DNA of 64,000 bases from Paraclostridium bifermentans (lineage in GTDB: Bacteria > Bacillota > Clostridia > Peptostreptococcales > Peptostreptococcaceae): NCBI RefSeq assembly GCF_019916025.1, contig NZ_CP079737.1, positions 992,001 through 1,056,000 of the forward strand, read 5' to 3'. How positions within the stretch are numbered: position 1 is the stretch's first letter; each line of letters begins with the position of its first letter. This document shows positions 44,761-53,432 of the stretch, piece after piece. The position numbers and the translations under genes are program-made. The notes below the pieces were generated by a model. It saw only the letters and a list, made by a program, of their open reading frames with translations, ran no database searches and was not told where the DNA came from.

Positions 44761-44784
44761 TGAGGATTTTATCCTCATTTTTTT
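44761..44784 (+). terminator. Rho-independent terminator
   Basis: TGAGGAT / ATCCTCA with loop TTT and T7, immediately after the stop codon. Confidence 0.88.
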
Positions 44785-44927
44785 GTGAAATAGATAAAAT
44801 TTTAAAAATATATAGGATATAAGTAAATCAAATTTTTTTATTTTTAATTTAAACATATTATTACAAAAATAACCAAAAAATGGTATAATGGGCATTGAGT
44901 AAAAGTATACAAATGGGAGGAATTGTT

Positions 44928-46001
44928 TTGAAAAAAACAGAAATATCTAAAAAGCAAAAAGCTATTATAGGTGGAGTGGTAGTAATAGCTATTTTTGCAG
45001 TGGTTTTTTTAGGAATTAAAATAAAAAATAATATGAATAAAGCGTCTGAAGAATCTAAAACTCCTGAAATTTACACGGTTCCAGAAAAAGAAAAAATATA
45101 TGTAGATGGAAAAGTTATGCCAGCTAAATCAAAAAACTTTTTTGAAGATTCTAATAAGGGGGAGTTAGATAATATAGCAGTAGAAGATGGACAAAAAGTT
45201 GATGAAGGGCAAACATTATTTACTTATAAAAACGAAAAAGATATATCTGAAATAGATACATTAAAAGAAACAGTTAAATTAAAGGAAGAGCAATTGAATA
45301 CTATTCAAGATGAAAATATGAAAAAAAGTTTAGATGAAGAGATTTCTAAATTAAATAACCAAATTAGTAGTCTTGAAGATAGAAAATATGAATCAATAAA
45401 TGCTCCTTTTGCTGGTAAAGTTTATATAAACCAACAAACGAGTCAAAGTCAAATTTCACCTATTATGACTTTAGAGAGTGAAAATTTTTATGTAAACGGT
45501 CAAGTCAGTGAAGATGAATTGTCTAAAATAAATTTAAATCAGGAAGTACAGGTACTAATAAATTCAACAAAAGAAAAATTTAAAGGTAAAATTACATCTA
45601 TAGGGGAAAGACCATCATCTGACAACGTTGCACCTAAAAAAGATTCAAAACAAAATGTATCTTATTATGATATAAAGGTTAACTTTTTAGAAAATCAAGA
45701 TTTAAAAAATGTAAAAAATGGATTTCATGTTAAAACTACTATAGAAGTGCTTAATAATCCTATAAAAGTTCCATATACTTCATTATTACAAGAAGATGAA
45801 AAAAGATTTGTATACAAGATAATAGATGGAATTGTATATAAACAAGAAGTTAAAACAGGAGAGACAAATGGAGAGTATGCAATAATAACTGAAGGCGTAG
45901 GAGAAAAAGATAAAATTATAAAATTTGCAAATGACAAAAGTATAAAAGAAGGCGAAAGCATTTATCCTAATAAAGATAATCAATTAAAAGAGCATAAATA
46001 A
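44928..46001 (+). CDS. HlyD/MacA-like membrane fusion protein
   Basis: 357-aa single-pass protein. One N-terminal membrane segment (about 10-33) is followed by a lipoyl-like half-motif (VDGKVMPAKSK, GELDNIAVEDGQKVDEGQTLFTYKN) and a coiled-coil (about 108-160). The second lipoyl half is INAPFAGKVYIN, and beta-barrel domains follow. Such adaptors couple a membrane exporter to the outside; in Gram-positives they usually accompany a MacB-type ABC permease, but none is here. The TTG at 44928 is chosen because GGGAGG lies 8 bases upstream; an in-frame codon at 44895 lies before that site. Confidence 0.82.
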   Translation: MKKTEISKKQKAIIGGVVVIAIFAVVFLGIKIKNNMNKASEESKTPEIYTVPEKEKIYVDGKVMPAKSKNFFEDSNKGELDNIAVEDGQKVDEGQTLFTYKNEKDISEIDTLKETVKLKEEQLNTIQDENMKKSLDEEISKLNNQISSLEDRKYESINAPFAGKVYINQQTSQSQISPIMTLESENFYVNGQVSEDELSKINLNQEVQVLINSTKEKFKGKITSIGERPSSDNVAPKKDSKQNVSYYDIKVNFLENQDLKNVKNGFHVKTTIEVLNNPIKVPYTSLLQEDEKRFVYKIIDGIVYKQEVKTGETNGEYAIITEGVGEKDKIIKFANDKSIKEGESIYPNKDNQLKEHK

Positions 46002-46024
46002 TATAAAAAATGATTATTTGTATA

Positions 46025-46052
46025 ACATTTTGTAGAAAACATGCATATATAT
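46025..46052 (+). promoter_or_regulatory. Candidate sigma-K-type promoter of the Cys-rich protein
   Basis: AC (46025-46026), 17-base spacer, CATA (46044-46047) followed by TATAT. It fits the mother-cell sigma-K pattern AC-N16/17-CATAnnnT, less neatly than the two promoters near 51 kb. Confidence 0.45.
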
Positions 46053-46111
46053 TATTAAGATGTTGATATTTATATGTCGCATTTAATAACAAAAAAAGGG
46101 TGAATAGATTT

Positions 46112-46597
46112 ATGACATGCAACTACAAAAACAAGTTTAATAAATGTAATCCAGGTTGTAATGAGGAATGCTTAAATGACTGTAGTGAGTGTAGTAAGTA
46201 CCAACAATTAGCTCATGAAAAATGTGAACAAGCTAACTGTATGATAAACAAAGCTAGTAGAGTTGCTCAGCAAGCTAAACAAGCAGAACAAAGAGCTGAT
46301 TGTTTAAAACAACAAGCACTAGAAGAATGTGCAAGAGCAAATTGCTTATGGGAAGAATATAGAAGATTAGCTAAACAAGGTGAATCTTTAATGAATGAAG
46401 CTAAAAATTGTATGGAAGCAAGTGTAAAATGCTATAAAGATTGCTACAAAGACGATTTTGGATGCAATATGGGTGACTATGGTTATAAACCATGTTTAAA
46501 TGAAAACCATGGATGTAATCAAGAGTGTAACCATGAATGCAGTCACGATTGCAATCATGTAAATAAATGTAGTCACAATGATAATTGTGAATGCTAA
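46112..46597 (+). CDS. Cysteine-rich protein, probable spore coat or exosporium component
   Basis: 161-aa protein with about 25 Cys. The N terminus (CNYKNKFNKCNPGCNEECLNDCSECSKY) and C terminus (GCNQECNHECSHDCNHVNKCSHNDNCEC) are Cys/His/Asn-rich, and a helical middle (about 40-110) has Ala/Gln/Glu heptads. Such composition is typical of disulfide-linked clostridial coat and exosporium proteins. The ATG at 46112 (MTCNYK) follows AAAGGG. The assignment rests on composition and a sigma-K-like promoter; no specific homolog is claimed. Confidence 0.7.
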   Translation: MTCNYKNKFNKCNPGCNEECLNDCSECSKYQQLAHEKCEQANCMINKASRVAQQAKQAEQRADCLKQQALEECARANCLWEEYRRLAKQGESLMNEAKNCMEASVKCYKDCYKDDFGCNMGDYGYKPCLNENHGCNQECNHECSHDCNHVNKCSHNDNCEC

Positions 46598-46616
46598 TAA
46601 ATAAAATGTATTAATT

Positions 46617-46650
46617 AAGAGCAACACTATTTAAAAATAGTGTTGCTTTT
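46617..46650 (+). terminator. Rho-independent terminator
   Basis: AGCAACACTATTT / AAATAGTGTTGCT, 13-bp perfect stem, T-tail. Confidence 0.92.
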
Positions 46651-46818
46651 GATTTTATATTAAATAAGAAAAGTAAGAAAAATAAGAATATTAGGTATTA
46701 TACATCTAATATTGATTTAATTTTAACGTAGTCATATAATAAATTCATAATAAATTTTCAAAAATTTTACTTTTAATATTTAACGTATATGGAAATCCTA
46801 AACATGAGGTGATTTAAT

Positions 46819-47004
46819 ATGAAGGAAAACAATATCAAAAATAATATTAAAAGTGAAAGCTTACAAAAAAAAGAGAAAAGAATTAACTCTGTTGTAAACT
46901 CTATATTAAGTGAAAGTACTAGCAAATCAGATCCAGATGGACACTATACAGGTTGTCCTAAAGGAGAAGCTATTAGACCTATACAAGATGTGGATGATTT
47001 ATAA
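46819..47004 (+). CDS. DUF3787-like small protein
   Basis: 61-aa hydrophilic, probably disordered protein. The C-terminal DPDGHYTGCPKGEAIRPIQDVDDL resembles the DUF3787 pattern of clostridial small proteins (SYTG ... P.QD.DDL). Function is unknown. GAGGTGA lies 6 bases before the ATG. It is 35 bases upstream of the NifU-like gene in the same orientation, so it may be the first gene of that operon. Confidence 0.7.
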   Translation: MKENNIKNNIKSESLQKKEKRINSVVNSILSESTSKSDPDGHYTGCPKGEAIRPIQDVDDL

Positions 47005-47039
47005 GAAGAGAAAAATTACACCGAGGAAGGAGATTTCTT

Positions 47040-47732
47040 ATGATTTACACAACAGAAATCACAAATATGTGTAAAATAAACAAAGGACCAAACCATGGAC
47101 CAGCTCCAATACCAGAAGAAGGTAAATGGGTAAAAGCAAGTCAAATTACAGATATATCAGGATTAACACATGGTGTAGGATGGTGTGCCCCTCAACAAGG
47201 AGCATGCAAACTGACACTAAATGTTAAAGAGGGTATAATTCAAGAAGCCTTAGTTGAAACAATAGGATGTTCAGGTATGACACATTCAGCAGCGATGGCT
47301 TCTGAAATTCTTCCAGGAAAAACTATATTAGAAGCATTAAATACAGACTTAGTATGTGATGCGATAAATACTGCTATGAGAGAACTATTTTTACAAATAG
47401 TATATGGTAGAAGCCAAACTGCATTTTCAGAAGGTGGATTACCTGTAGGAGCTGGGCTTGAAGATCTTGGAAAAGGACTTAGAAGTCAAGTTGGAACTAT
47501 GTATGGAAGTCTTGAAAAAGGACCTAGATATTTAGAAATGGCAGAAGGATATATTACCAAATTAGCATTAGACGAAGATAATGAAATAATAGGATATGAA
47601 TATGTTCACCTAGGAAAAATGATGGAAATGGTGGCTAAGGGAATTGAAGCAAATGAAGCTCTAGAAAAAGCTAAGTCTAACTATGGTAGATTTGATGAAG
47701 GTGTTAAATTTGTTGACCCAAGACATGAATAA
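47040..47732 (+). CDS. NifU/IscU-like iron-sulfur scaffold protein
   Basis: 230-aa protein. Cys residues lie in GWCAPQQGACKLTLNV and VETIGCSGMTHSAAMASEIL, and another in TDLVCDAINTAMRELF, the three-Cys spacing of U-type scaffolds. The rest, GYEYVHLGKMMEMVAKGIEANEALEKAKSNYGRFDEGVKF, is characteristic of the clostridial version always paired with a GGGtGRT protein. The role in cluster handling is inferred. GAAGGAG precedes the ATG. Confidence 0.82.
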   Translation: MIYTTEITNMCKINKGPNHGPAPIPEEGKWVKASQITDISGLTHGVGWCAPQQGACKLTLNVKEGIIQEALVETIGCSGMTHSAAMASEILPGKTILEALNTDLVCDAINTAMRELFLQIVYGRSQTAFSEGGLPVGAGLEDLGKGLRSQVGTMYGSLEKGPRYLEMAEGYITKLALDEDNEIIGYEYVHLGKMMEMVAKGIEANEALEKAKSNYGRFDEGVKFVDPRHE

Positions 47733-47754
47733 ATAATAAGGAAGGTGAACTATA

Positions 47755-48753
47755 ATGGCTTTATTTGAAAGTTATGAAAGAAGAATAAATCAAATAACTC
47801 CAGTATTAGAAAAATACGGAATTAATTCTATAGAAGAATGTAGAGAACTTTGCAAATCAAAAGGATTTGATCCTTATCAAATAGTTAAAGATACTCAAAA
47901 CATAGCTTTTGAAAATGCATGCTGGGCATATACACTAGGAGCAGCTATAGCTATAAAAAAAGAGTGTAAAAAAGCAGCAGAAGCAGCAGAAGCAATAGGA
48001 GAAGGATTACAAGCGTTTTGTATTCCAGGTTCTGTTGCAGATGATAGAAAAGTTGGACTAGGACATGGAAACCTAGGTGGGATGCTTTTAAGAGATGAAA
48101 CTAAATGTTTTGCGTTTTTAGCAGGACACGAGTCTTTTGCAGCAGCTGAAGGTGCTATAAAAATAGCTGAAAAAGCTAATAAAGTTAGAAAAGATGATTT
48201 AAGAGTTATATTAAATGGACTTGGAAAAGATGCAGCATATATAATATCAAGAATAAATGGATTTACATATGTACAAACTGAGTTTGACTATTATACAGGC
48301 GAATTAAAAGTAGTAAAAGAGAAGGCTTTTTCAAAGGGAGATAGAAGTAAAGTAAAATGTTATGGATGTGATGATGTTAGAGAGGGAGTTGCAATTATGC
48401 ACCATGAGGGAGTGGATGTATCTATAACTGGAAACTCAACCAACCCAACAAGATTCCAACATCCGGTAGCAGGAACTTATAAAAAGGAATGCTACCAAGA
48501 AGGGAAAAAATATTTTTCAGTAGCTTCAGGAGGAGGAACAGGAAGAACTCTTCATCCTGATAATATGGGTGCTGGACCAGCATCTTATGGTATGACTGAT
48601 ACCATGGGTAGAATGCATTCTGATGCACAGTTTGCTGGATCTTCATCTGTACCAGCTCATGTTGAAATGATGGGACTTATAGGTATGGGAAATAATCCTA
48701 TGGTAGGAGCTACAGTTGCAACTGCAGTTGCCGTAGAGGAAAGTTTTAAATAA
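47755..48753 (+). CDS. GGGtGRT family protein
   Basis: 332-aa protein with the family-defining GGGTGRTLHPDNMGAGPASYGMTDTMGRMHSDAQFAGSS stretch near residues 261-300. The N-terminal region has several Cys (ECRELCKSKGF, ENACWAY, KCYGCDDV). The biochemical function of the family is not established. It directly follows the NifU-like gene by 22 bases, the usual pairing, so a role linked to Fe-S metabolism is likely. A strong terminator follows. Confidence 0.9.
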   Translation: MALFESYERRINQITPVLEKYGINSIEECRELCKSKGFDPYQIVKDTQNIAFENACWAYTLGAAIAIKKECKKAAEAAEAIGEGLQAFCIPGSVADDRKVGLGHGNLGGMLLRDETKCFAFLAGHESFAAAEGAIKIAEKANKVRKDDLRVILNGLGKDAAYIISRINGFTYVQTEFDYYTGELKVVKEKAFSKGDRSKVKCYGCDDVREGVAIMHHEGVDVSITGNSTNPTRFQHPVAGTYKKECYQEGKKYFSVASGGGTGRTLHPDNMGAGPASYGMTDTMGRMHSDAQFAGSSSVPAHVEMMGLIGMGNNPMVGATVATAVAVEESFK

Positions 48754-48772
48754 ATTTTAGTGTGTGTAAAAT

Positions 48773-48813
48773 AAAAAGGCAGTGATTAAAATTTTTAATC
48801 ACTGCCTTTTTAC
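48773..48813 (+). terminator. Rho-independent terminator
   Basis: AAAAAGGCAGTGATTAA / TTAATCACTGCCTTTTT, 17-bp stem. Confidence 0.93.
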
Positions 48814-48968
48814 GTTTAAAATATTACAATTTTAACATTTTATTATAAAAATATATAATAGTATTTAATGATTTATATAGGTACTTTAATAGAAAAAAAC
48901 TATACTAATAGACTATCGTTCATAAATACAAATCAACTTGATATAATAGAAGAAAAGGGGGGATTATT

Positions 48969-49385
48969 GTGAATTTAAATTCAATGGATTGCAGATTAGA
49001 AGAACAAAAGAAAAAGGTTATACAAGAATATAGACTACATTTAAACTCTAATTGTAATTGGGAGTATATACACCCAAAAGGAAAGTATCAGCCTATTGAA
49101 TACTTTTCACAGAAATTTGTGGAAAAACATTCTGCGCTTGCTATGGTGTTTCAAATACATAAACTTTGCTTTGCTAAGATTAAATATTTTGAAAACAATG
49201 TAGATGATTTTATACCATATTCATACTCCTTTAAGTCTGGATTTGAAAGATGTGAAATGCATAAAGTTCAGTTTTTATACCACATATATAGTCAATATAT
49301 GATTGGGATTGCTGAACTTCAGGATATAAAAGATATAAATGAATTTAAAAAATTATGTGCTTATTTAGAAAGCTTTAAAAACTAA
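48969..49385 (+). CDS. Uncharacterised protein
   Basis: 138-aa soluble protein starting at GTG 48969 with GGGGGG upstream. Rich in aromatic residues, Lys and Glu; six Cys; no membrane segment. Helices are likely through SALAMVFQIHKLCFAKIKYF and CEMHKVQFLYHIYSQYMIGIAEL. I do not recognise a family. It is transcribed alone, with no terminator directly after it. Confidence 0.6.
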   Translation: MNLNSMDCRLEEQKKKVIQEYRLHLNSNCNWEYIHPKGKYQPIEYFSQKFVEKHSALAMVFQIHKLCFAKIKYFENNVDDFIPYSYSFKSGFERCEMHKVQFLYHIYSQYMIGIAELQDIKDINEFKKLCAYLESFKN

Positions 49386-49705
49386 TTTTAAAAAAATAAA
49401 AAAATATGTTATAAATAGAAAAAAATGGGTATAAACAAAAATAAACGTTTAAATAAGTAATATTAAATATAAAAGCTTATATATGGACAATCCAACTATT
49501 GCTTTTGAAATTGTGAATATTTAAATGATTTAATAAAATTATATAGTTAAAATTAAAAATCTAAACAGTATATAAATTATTTAAAGTAAATCTTTTCCAA
49601 AATGGAATTCCAATATGTAAGCTGAAAATAGCTTTTAACTTATTTATACAATCTATATTTTAATGGGTGTATAAAATACATTGGCACCGTTGGAGGAATG
49701 ATATT
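49386..49705 (+). other. AT-rich gap upstream of the nitrogenase-like gene
   Basis: 320 non-coding bases. Small inverted repeats occur (AAGCT...AGCTT near 49620) but I see no known riboswitch. GGAGG at 49692-49696 is the ribosome binding site of the next gene. Confidence 0.5.
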
Positions 49706-50935
49706 ATGGATGAAGGATTTAAATATTTAAAAATACCTGATGATAAAATAGGAATGATATGGACCCTATCTTGTATAAGTGATATTTGTGTTATTGAATT
49801 TGGTACACATATAAAAACTCATCATGTTGTAGAAAACATAAATAAGATATGTAAAGAGGATAGATGTAAGATATATTCTATACATATTGATGAAAATGAA
49901 AATGTTTGCAGTATATTTGAAAAATTAAAAAATACTATTATAAATTTAGATAATGACATTAAACCTAAGTATATTTTTATTGTAGAATCTTCTCAACCTT
50001 CTATAATTGGTGAAAAAATATTAGATTTATGTAAAGATTTAAAGGGAATTTCAAATTGTAAGCTGTTACCTATAAATATGAGTAACTTAAATTATGATTA
50101 TAATATAGGGAGAGAGTTTGCATTAGAATTTTTAGCTAAAAAAATAGTAAAACAAAATGAAAAAGATATGAATAAATATAATATAATAGGATTTAGTATT
50201 GATAAATATAATTATCTAGCAGATATAAAAGAGTTACAAAGAATGATGAAAGAATTATTTAACAAAGAAGTAAACACTATGTTTACCATTAACGCTAGTA
50301 TTGAGGAAATAGAAAATGCATCTAAAGCATCACTTAATATAGTGGCTAGAAAAGATGCACTAAAAGCTGCTAAATACATGGAAGAAGAGTATGGAATTCC
50401 ATATATTTATATAAATTTATATGGATTTAAAAATGCCATAAAATTTATAGAATCTATAAAGAAAATAGATGGATATGAATTAGATGAAGAAAAATACACT
50501 TATGAAATGGATCAAGTAAAAAAGAGATTGCTTCAAGTAAAAAAGAAATTTTACTTTTATAAAGGAAGTAAAGACTGTGCCATATTTGGTGACTTTGATA
50601 CTGTTTTAGGAATTAGTGAAATGTTAAAAGAGCTTGGATTTAATGTTGATAAAAAAGAAATCATTTATAAGACTTGCGATGATGCAAACATTGTAAATGA
50701 GCAAGCATATCTAGAAACAACAAAATATTTAAATGATAAAGAACTATTGATACTCTTAGGCGATAGAGTTAGCATTGATATGAGACACAAATCTAAAAAA
50801 GATTTACAGATAAGCAATACGAGTTTAGACTCAGCTGATAAGTGTATTGATACACCATATATTGGGTTTAAGGGATGCATGTATATCATTAATCAAATTT
50901 TAAATATAGACATAAATAGTGAAATAGAAGCTTAG
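49706..50935 (+). CDS. Nitrogenase component 1-like protein
   Basis: 409-aa protein resembling the nitrogenase MoFe / BchN-BchB superfamily (oxidoreductase component 1): PDDKIGMIWTLSCISDICVIEFGTHIKTHH at the N terminus, a Rossmann-type middle (FAIFGDFDTVLGISEMLKELGFNVDK region near 300) and a C-terminal TPYIGFKGCMYIINQIL. Cys residues at positions near 23 and 28 could hold a cluster. The ATG at 49706 follows GGAGG. No NifH-like reductase or second component is adjacent, so it is an orphan and its reaction is unknown. Confidence 0.65.
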   Translation: MDEGFKYLKIPDDKIGMIWTLSCISDICVIEFGTHIKTHHVVENINKICKEDRCKIYSIHIDENENVCSIFEKLKNTIINLDNDIKPKYIFIVESSQPSIIGEKILDLCKDLKGISNCKLLPINMSNLNYDYNIGREFALEFLAKKIVKQNEKDMNKYNIIGFSIDKYNYLADIKELQRMMKELFNKEVNTMFTINASIEEIENASKASLNIVARKDALKAAKYMEEEYGIPYIYINLYGFKNAIKFIESIKKIDGYELDEEKYTYEMDQVKKRLLQVKKKFYFYKGSKDCAIFGDFDTVLGISEMLKELGFNVDKKEIIYKTCDDANIVNEQAYLETTKYLNDKELLILLGDRVSIDMRHKSKKDLQISNTSLDSADKCIDTPYIGFKGCMYIINQILNIDINSEIEA

Positions 50936-50976
50936 ATAGCTTCTGTTTTTTTGTTTTAAAATAGAAGAAAATGTTA

Positions 50977-51003
50977 ACAAATATATTATTTAGGCATATT
51001 ATA
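50977..51003 (+). promoter_or_regulatory. Sigma-K-type promoter, paralog 1
   Basis: AC (50977-50978), 16-base spacer, CATATTAT (50995-51002). The context AACAAA...TTAGGCATA is shared with the promoter of the downstream paralog. Confidence 0.65.
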
Positions 51004-51053
51004 TATTACAGATAAAAAATCTGTAGAATAAATAAAAGGGTGTGTATTTATCT

Positions 51054-51578
51054 ATGAGTTGTAAAAAGAATATGTGGAATAACTGCGAAAGTAATAAATG
51101 GGATAACGTATGCTATTACAAATGTAAAAATGGATGTTCTAAAAATTGTAATAAAGAAATAGCTAAAACAAAATGTCTTATAGATGATATAAGAGCTAAA
51201 AATAATTTATTAGGTAAAGACCTAAAGGATGCTAAGCAAAATCAAAAAGTTGTTAAATCAGCTTTAGATAATATAGATGATAATGTAGCTAACTTAGTTA
51301 AAGATATAGGACATATAGAAGATGCTTTAATTAATGCTGTAAAGAGCTTAAATTGCATAATAAAAGATTTAGATAACGCTATACCAGCACAAAATGCAGC
51401 ATTAGAAGATATAAAAGATGCACAAGACAAACAAAAAGATTTAAAAGATTTAATAGACAATTTAGATTGTGCTTTTGATGATACAGTAGAATGCTTAAAA
51501 GAAAAAGACGGAAATCCAATATTAATACCTTTGGATGATTGTGATGAAGAAAAACCAGACTGGGGTTGCCATTGCTAG
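51054..51578 (+). CDS. Coiled-coil protein with Cys-rich ends, paralog 1 (probable spore surface protein)
   Basis: 174-aa protein. The N terminus (WNNCESNKWDNVCYYKCKNGCSKNCNKE) and C terminus (DDCDEEKPDWGCHC) are Cys-rich, and the middle (about 40-150) is a heptad-rich helix with a KDLKDAKQNQKVVKSALDNID region. The ATG at 51054 (MSCKKNM) is preferred to 51042. A paralog of similar length follows at 51713, each with its own sigma-K-like promoter and terminator. Spore-coat or exosporium function is inferred from promoter type and composition. Confidence 0.7.
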   Translation: MSCKKNMWNNCESNKWDNVCYYKCKNGCSKNCNKEIAKTKCLIDDIRAKNNLLGKDLKDAKQNQKVVKSALDNIDDNVANLVKDIGHIEDALINAVKSLNCIIKDLDNAIPAQNAALEDIKDAQDKQKDLKDLIDNLDCAFDDTVECLKEKDGNPILIPLDDCDEEKPDWGCHC

Positions 51579-51593
51579 TTATATAGTATTTTT

Positions 51594-51626
51594 AGGAATG
51601 TAAATTTATTTACATTCCTTTTTTGT
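51594..51626 (+). terminator. Rho-independent terminator
   Basis: AGGAATGTAAAT / ATTTACATTCCT stem, then T6. Confidence 0.92.
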
Positions 51627-51641
51627 TTGGTCAAAAAGTAA

Positions 51642-51668
51642 ACAAAAGCATGTGTTAGGCATAATATG
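51642..51668 (+). promoter_or_regulatory. Sigma-K-type promoter, paralog 2
   Basis: AC (51642-51643), 16-base spacer, CATAATAT (51660-51667). It shares AACAAA and TTAGGCATA at identical spacing with 50977-51003. Confidence 0.65.
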
Positions 51669-51712
51669 GATTACAGGCTAAAAGCTTAAAAATTTGTAAG
51701 GGGGATTTAAAG

Positions 51713-52249
51713 ATGAGCTATAAACAAAATGGTTGGAATGAATGTGAACATGCAAATAAATGGGAAAATGTATGCTATTACAAATGTAAGGATCATGGAT
51801 GTGGTGGAGAAAATTGCAAAAAGGATATAGAGAGAACAGAAAATATTATAGATAGTATAAAATTAAGAAATGAAGAATTAGGAAACGATTTAAAAAATGC
51901 TAAAGAAAACCAAAAAGAAGTAAAATCAGCACTAGTTACAATTAATGATAATGTTGGAAACTTAGCAAATAATTTGGGAGAAATAGAAGCTGCACTAGCG
52001 CAAGCAGCTTGTGATTTAAAATCTATAATGGATGCATTAGAAAAAGCTGTTCCAGCGCAAAATGCAGCTATTAAAGATATAAAAGATGCTCAAGGCAGAC
52101 AAAATGATATAAATGTATTAGCTGATGAGCTAGAAAAGTCATTTGAAAAAACTGTGAATTGTTTAAAAAGAAAAGATAAACCTCCAGTACTAATTCCTTG
52201 GGATGATTGTGATGATGATTCTGAAGAATCTGGATGTGATTGTGATTAA
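51713..52249 (+). CDS. Coiled-coil protein with Cys-rich ends, paralog 2 (probable spore surface protein)
   Basis: 178-aa paralog of the protein at 51054. Shared features: WNECEHANKWENVCYYKCKDHGC at the N terminus, the helical KNAKENQKEVKSAL, the stretch KAVPAQNAAIKDIKDAQ, and an acidic Cys-rich tail (WDDCDDDSEESGCDCD). GGGGG precedes the ATG. The tandem arrangement shows a local duplication including the promoter. Its own terminator follows. Confidence 0.7.
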   Translation: MSYKQNGWNECEHANKWENVCYYKCKDHGCGGENCKKDIERTENIIDSIKLRNEELGNDLKNAKENQKEVKSALVTINDNVGNLANNLGEIEAALAQAACDLKSIMDALEKAVPAQNAAIKDIKDAQGRQNDINVLADELEKSFEKTVNCLKRKDKPPVLIPWDDCDDDSEESGCDCD

Positions 52250-52259
52250 TAATTAAAAT

Positions 52260-52300
52260 AAAAAAGGTGCATTCAAGTTAGATTGAATGCACCTTTTTTA
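52260..52300 (+). terminator. Rho-independent terminator
   Basis: AAAAAGGTGCATTCAA / TTGAATGCACCTTTTT, 16-bp stem. Confidence 0.93.
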
Positions 52301-52394
52301 TTTTAATTATTAATTTGATAAAATTTGGGTACAGACTCACAAAATGTCAAAAAAAATAAGGGTGTTGAAAAAAATGAAAAATTATGTATAATAG

Positions 52395-52418
52395 TTTGTG
52401 TAGTAAAAATTACACAAA
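52395..52418. promoter_or_regulatory. Inverted repeat upstream of the amidase
   Basis: TTTGTGTA / TACACAAA, perfect 8-base arms with an 8-base spacer, just upstream of the ribosome binding site. A possible operator; the regulator is unknown. Confidence 0.45.
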
Positions 52419-52438
52419 AGTTAAAAAGGAGGAATATT

Positions 52439-53260
52439 TTGAAAATTACGACAATAAGGAAGAGTGTAGTAGCTGTAGTTTTATCAACAGCATTTATGTC
52501 GACAATGACAGTTTCTCACGCAAATAATTATAAGGTGTTCATAGATGCAGGCCATGGTGGAAATGATAATGGATCTGCTTATAATAATAGAATCGAAGAT
52601 AATTTAAATCTTCAAATAGCTAATAAAGTTGAAGCAAAGCTAGAAAAACGTGGAATAGATGTTATGACTAGTAGAAAAAGTGATGAATATGTTTCACTAA
52701 GAGAAAGAACAAATAAGTCAAACTTAGCAGATATTGATATGTTTGTATCTATTCATCAAAATGCAGCAGAAGATACAACTACAAAAGGTATAGAAACTTT
52801 TTATTATAATGATGAAAATAAAGAGTTTGCAGATGTAGTTCAAAAAAGTTTATTAAGTAGCACTAATGGACTTAATAGAGGCGTTAAAAAAGGAAACTTA
52901 CAAGTTTTAAGAGACAATGAAGCTCCAGCAGTACTTGTAGAGTGTGGGTTTATATCCAATGAGGATGAAGGAAGTAAGTTAACAACTAATGAATATCAAG
53001 AAAAAGTAGCTAATGGTATAGTTGACGGAGTTATTTCTAATTTAGGATTTAAAGATGAAAAAGGTCTTAAAGTTAATAAAAATGTAGCTATAGCTTTATC
53101 TGATGGAGTTTGTGTAAGAAACGGAAGAGGTAGTATGTTTAACACAATCGGTTACTTATCAAAGGGAGAAAAAGTTGAAGTTTTAGACACTAAGTTTGAT
53201 TGGCATAAAATAAAGTTTAATGGACATATTGGATATGTATCTAACGTGTATGTAAAATAA
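52439..53260 (+). CDS. Exported N-acetylmuramoyl-L-alanine amidase with SH3 domain
   Basis: 273-aa exported protein. A signal peptide (about 1-28, ending VSHA) is followed by an Amidase_3 zinc amidase domain (VFIDAGHGGNDNGSAYNN with the Zn His, EDNLNLQIANKVE, DMFVSIHQNAAED with the second His, and VECGFISNEDEG with the catalytic Glu). A C-terminal SH3 domain (about 212-273; SDGVCVRNGRGSMFNTIGYL) completes it. It cleaves the peptide stem from muramic acid. The TTG at 52439 is chosen because AAAGGAGG lies upstream; an upstream in-frame codon gives a non-signal N terminus. Confidence 0.9.
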   Translation: MKITTIRKSVVAVVLSTAFMSTMTVSHANNYKVFIDAGHGGNDNGSAYNNRIEDNLNLQIANKVEAKLEKRGIDVMTSRKSDEYVSLRERTNKSNLADIDMFVSIHQNAAEDTTTKGIETFYYNDENKEFADVVQKSLLSSTNGLNRGVKKGNLQVLRDNEAPAVLVECGFISNEDEGSKLTTNEYQEKVANGIVDGVISNLGFKDEKGLKVNKNVAIALSDGVCVRNGRGSMFNTIGYLSKGEKVEVLDTKFDWHKIKFNGHIGYVSNVYVK

Positions 53261-53273
53261 TAAATAGTATTTT

Positions 53274-53309
53274 AAAAGGTTATCTAATAAATTAGGTAAC
53301 CTTTTTTTA
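53274..53309 (+). terminator. Rho-independent terminator of the amidase gene
   Basis: AGGTTATCTAAT / ATTAGGTAACCT with one wobble and 2-base loop, T7 tail. Confidence 0.9.
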
Positions 53310-53432
53310 GTTTAAGTCAATTTTGTTTACTCTTTTAATCTTTATACAATCTTAATACAGCAATAATTATCTTAACCTCCACTTTATACTAAAACACATA
53401 AAATGAGTATATAGAAAATTTAGGAGGAGATT

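Noticed and set aside
49670-49700. Sigma-54 promoter (TTGGCAC near 49681)
   Set aside because: The second element is at the wrong distance, and the sequence runs straight into the ribosome binding site.
53261-53432. kdpF small subunit gene
   Set aside because: No short hydrophobic ORF with a ribosome binding site is visible between the amidase terminator and kdpA.
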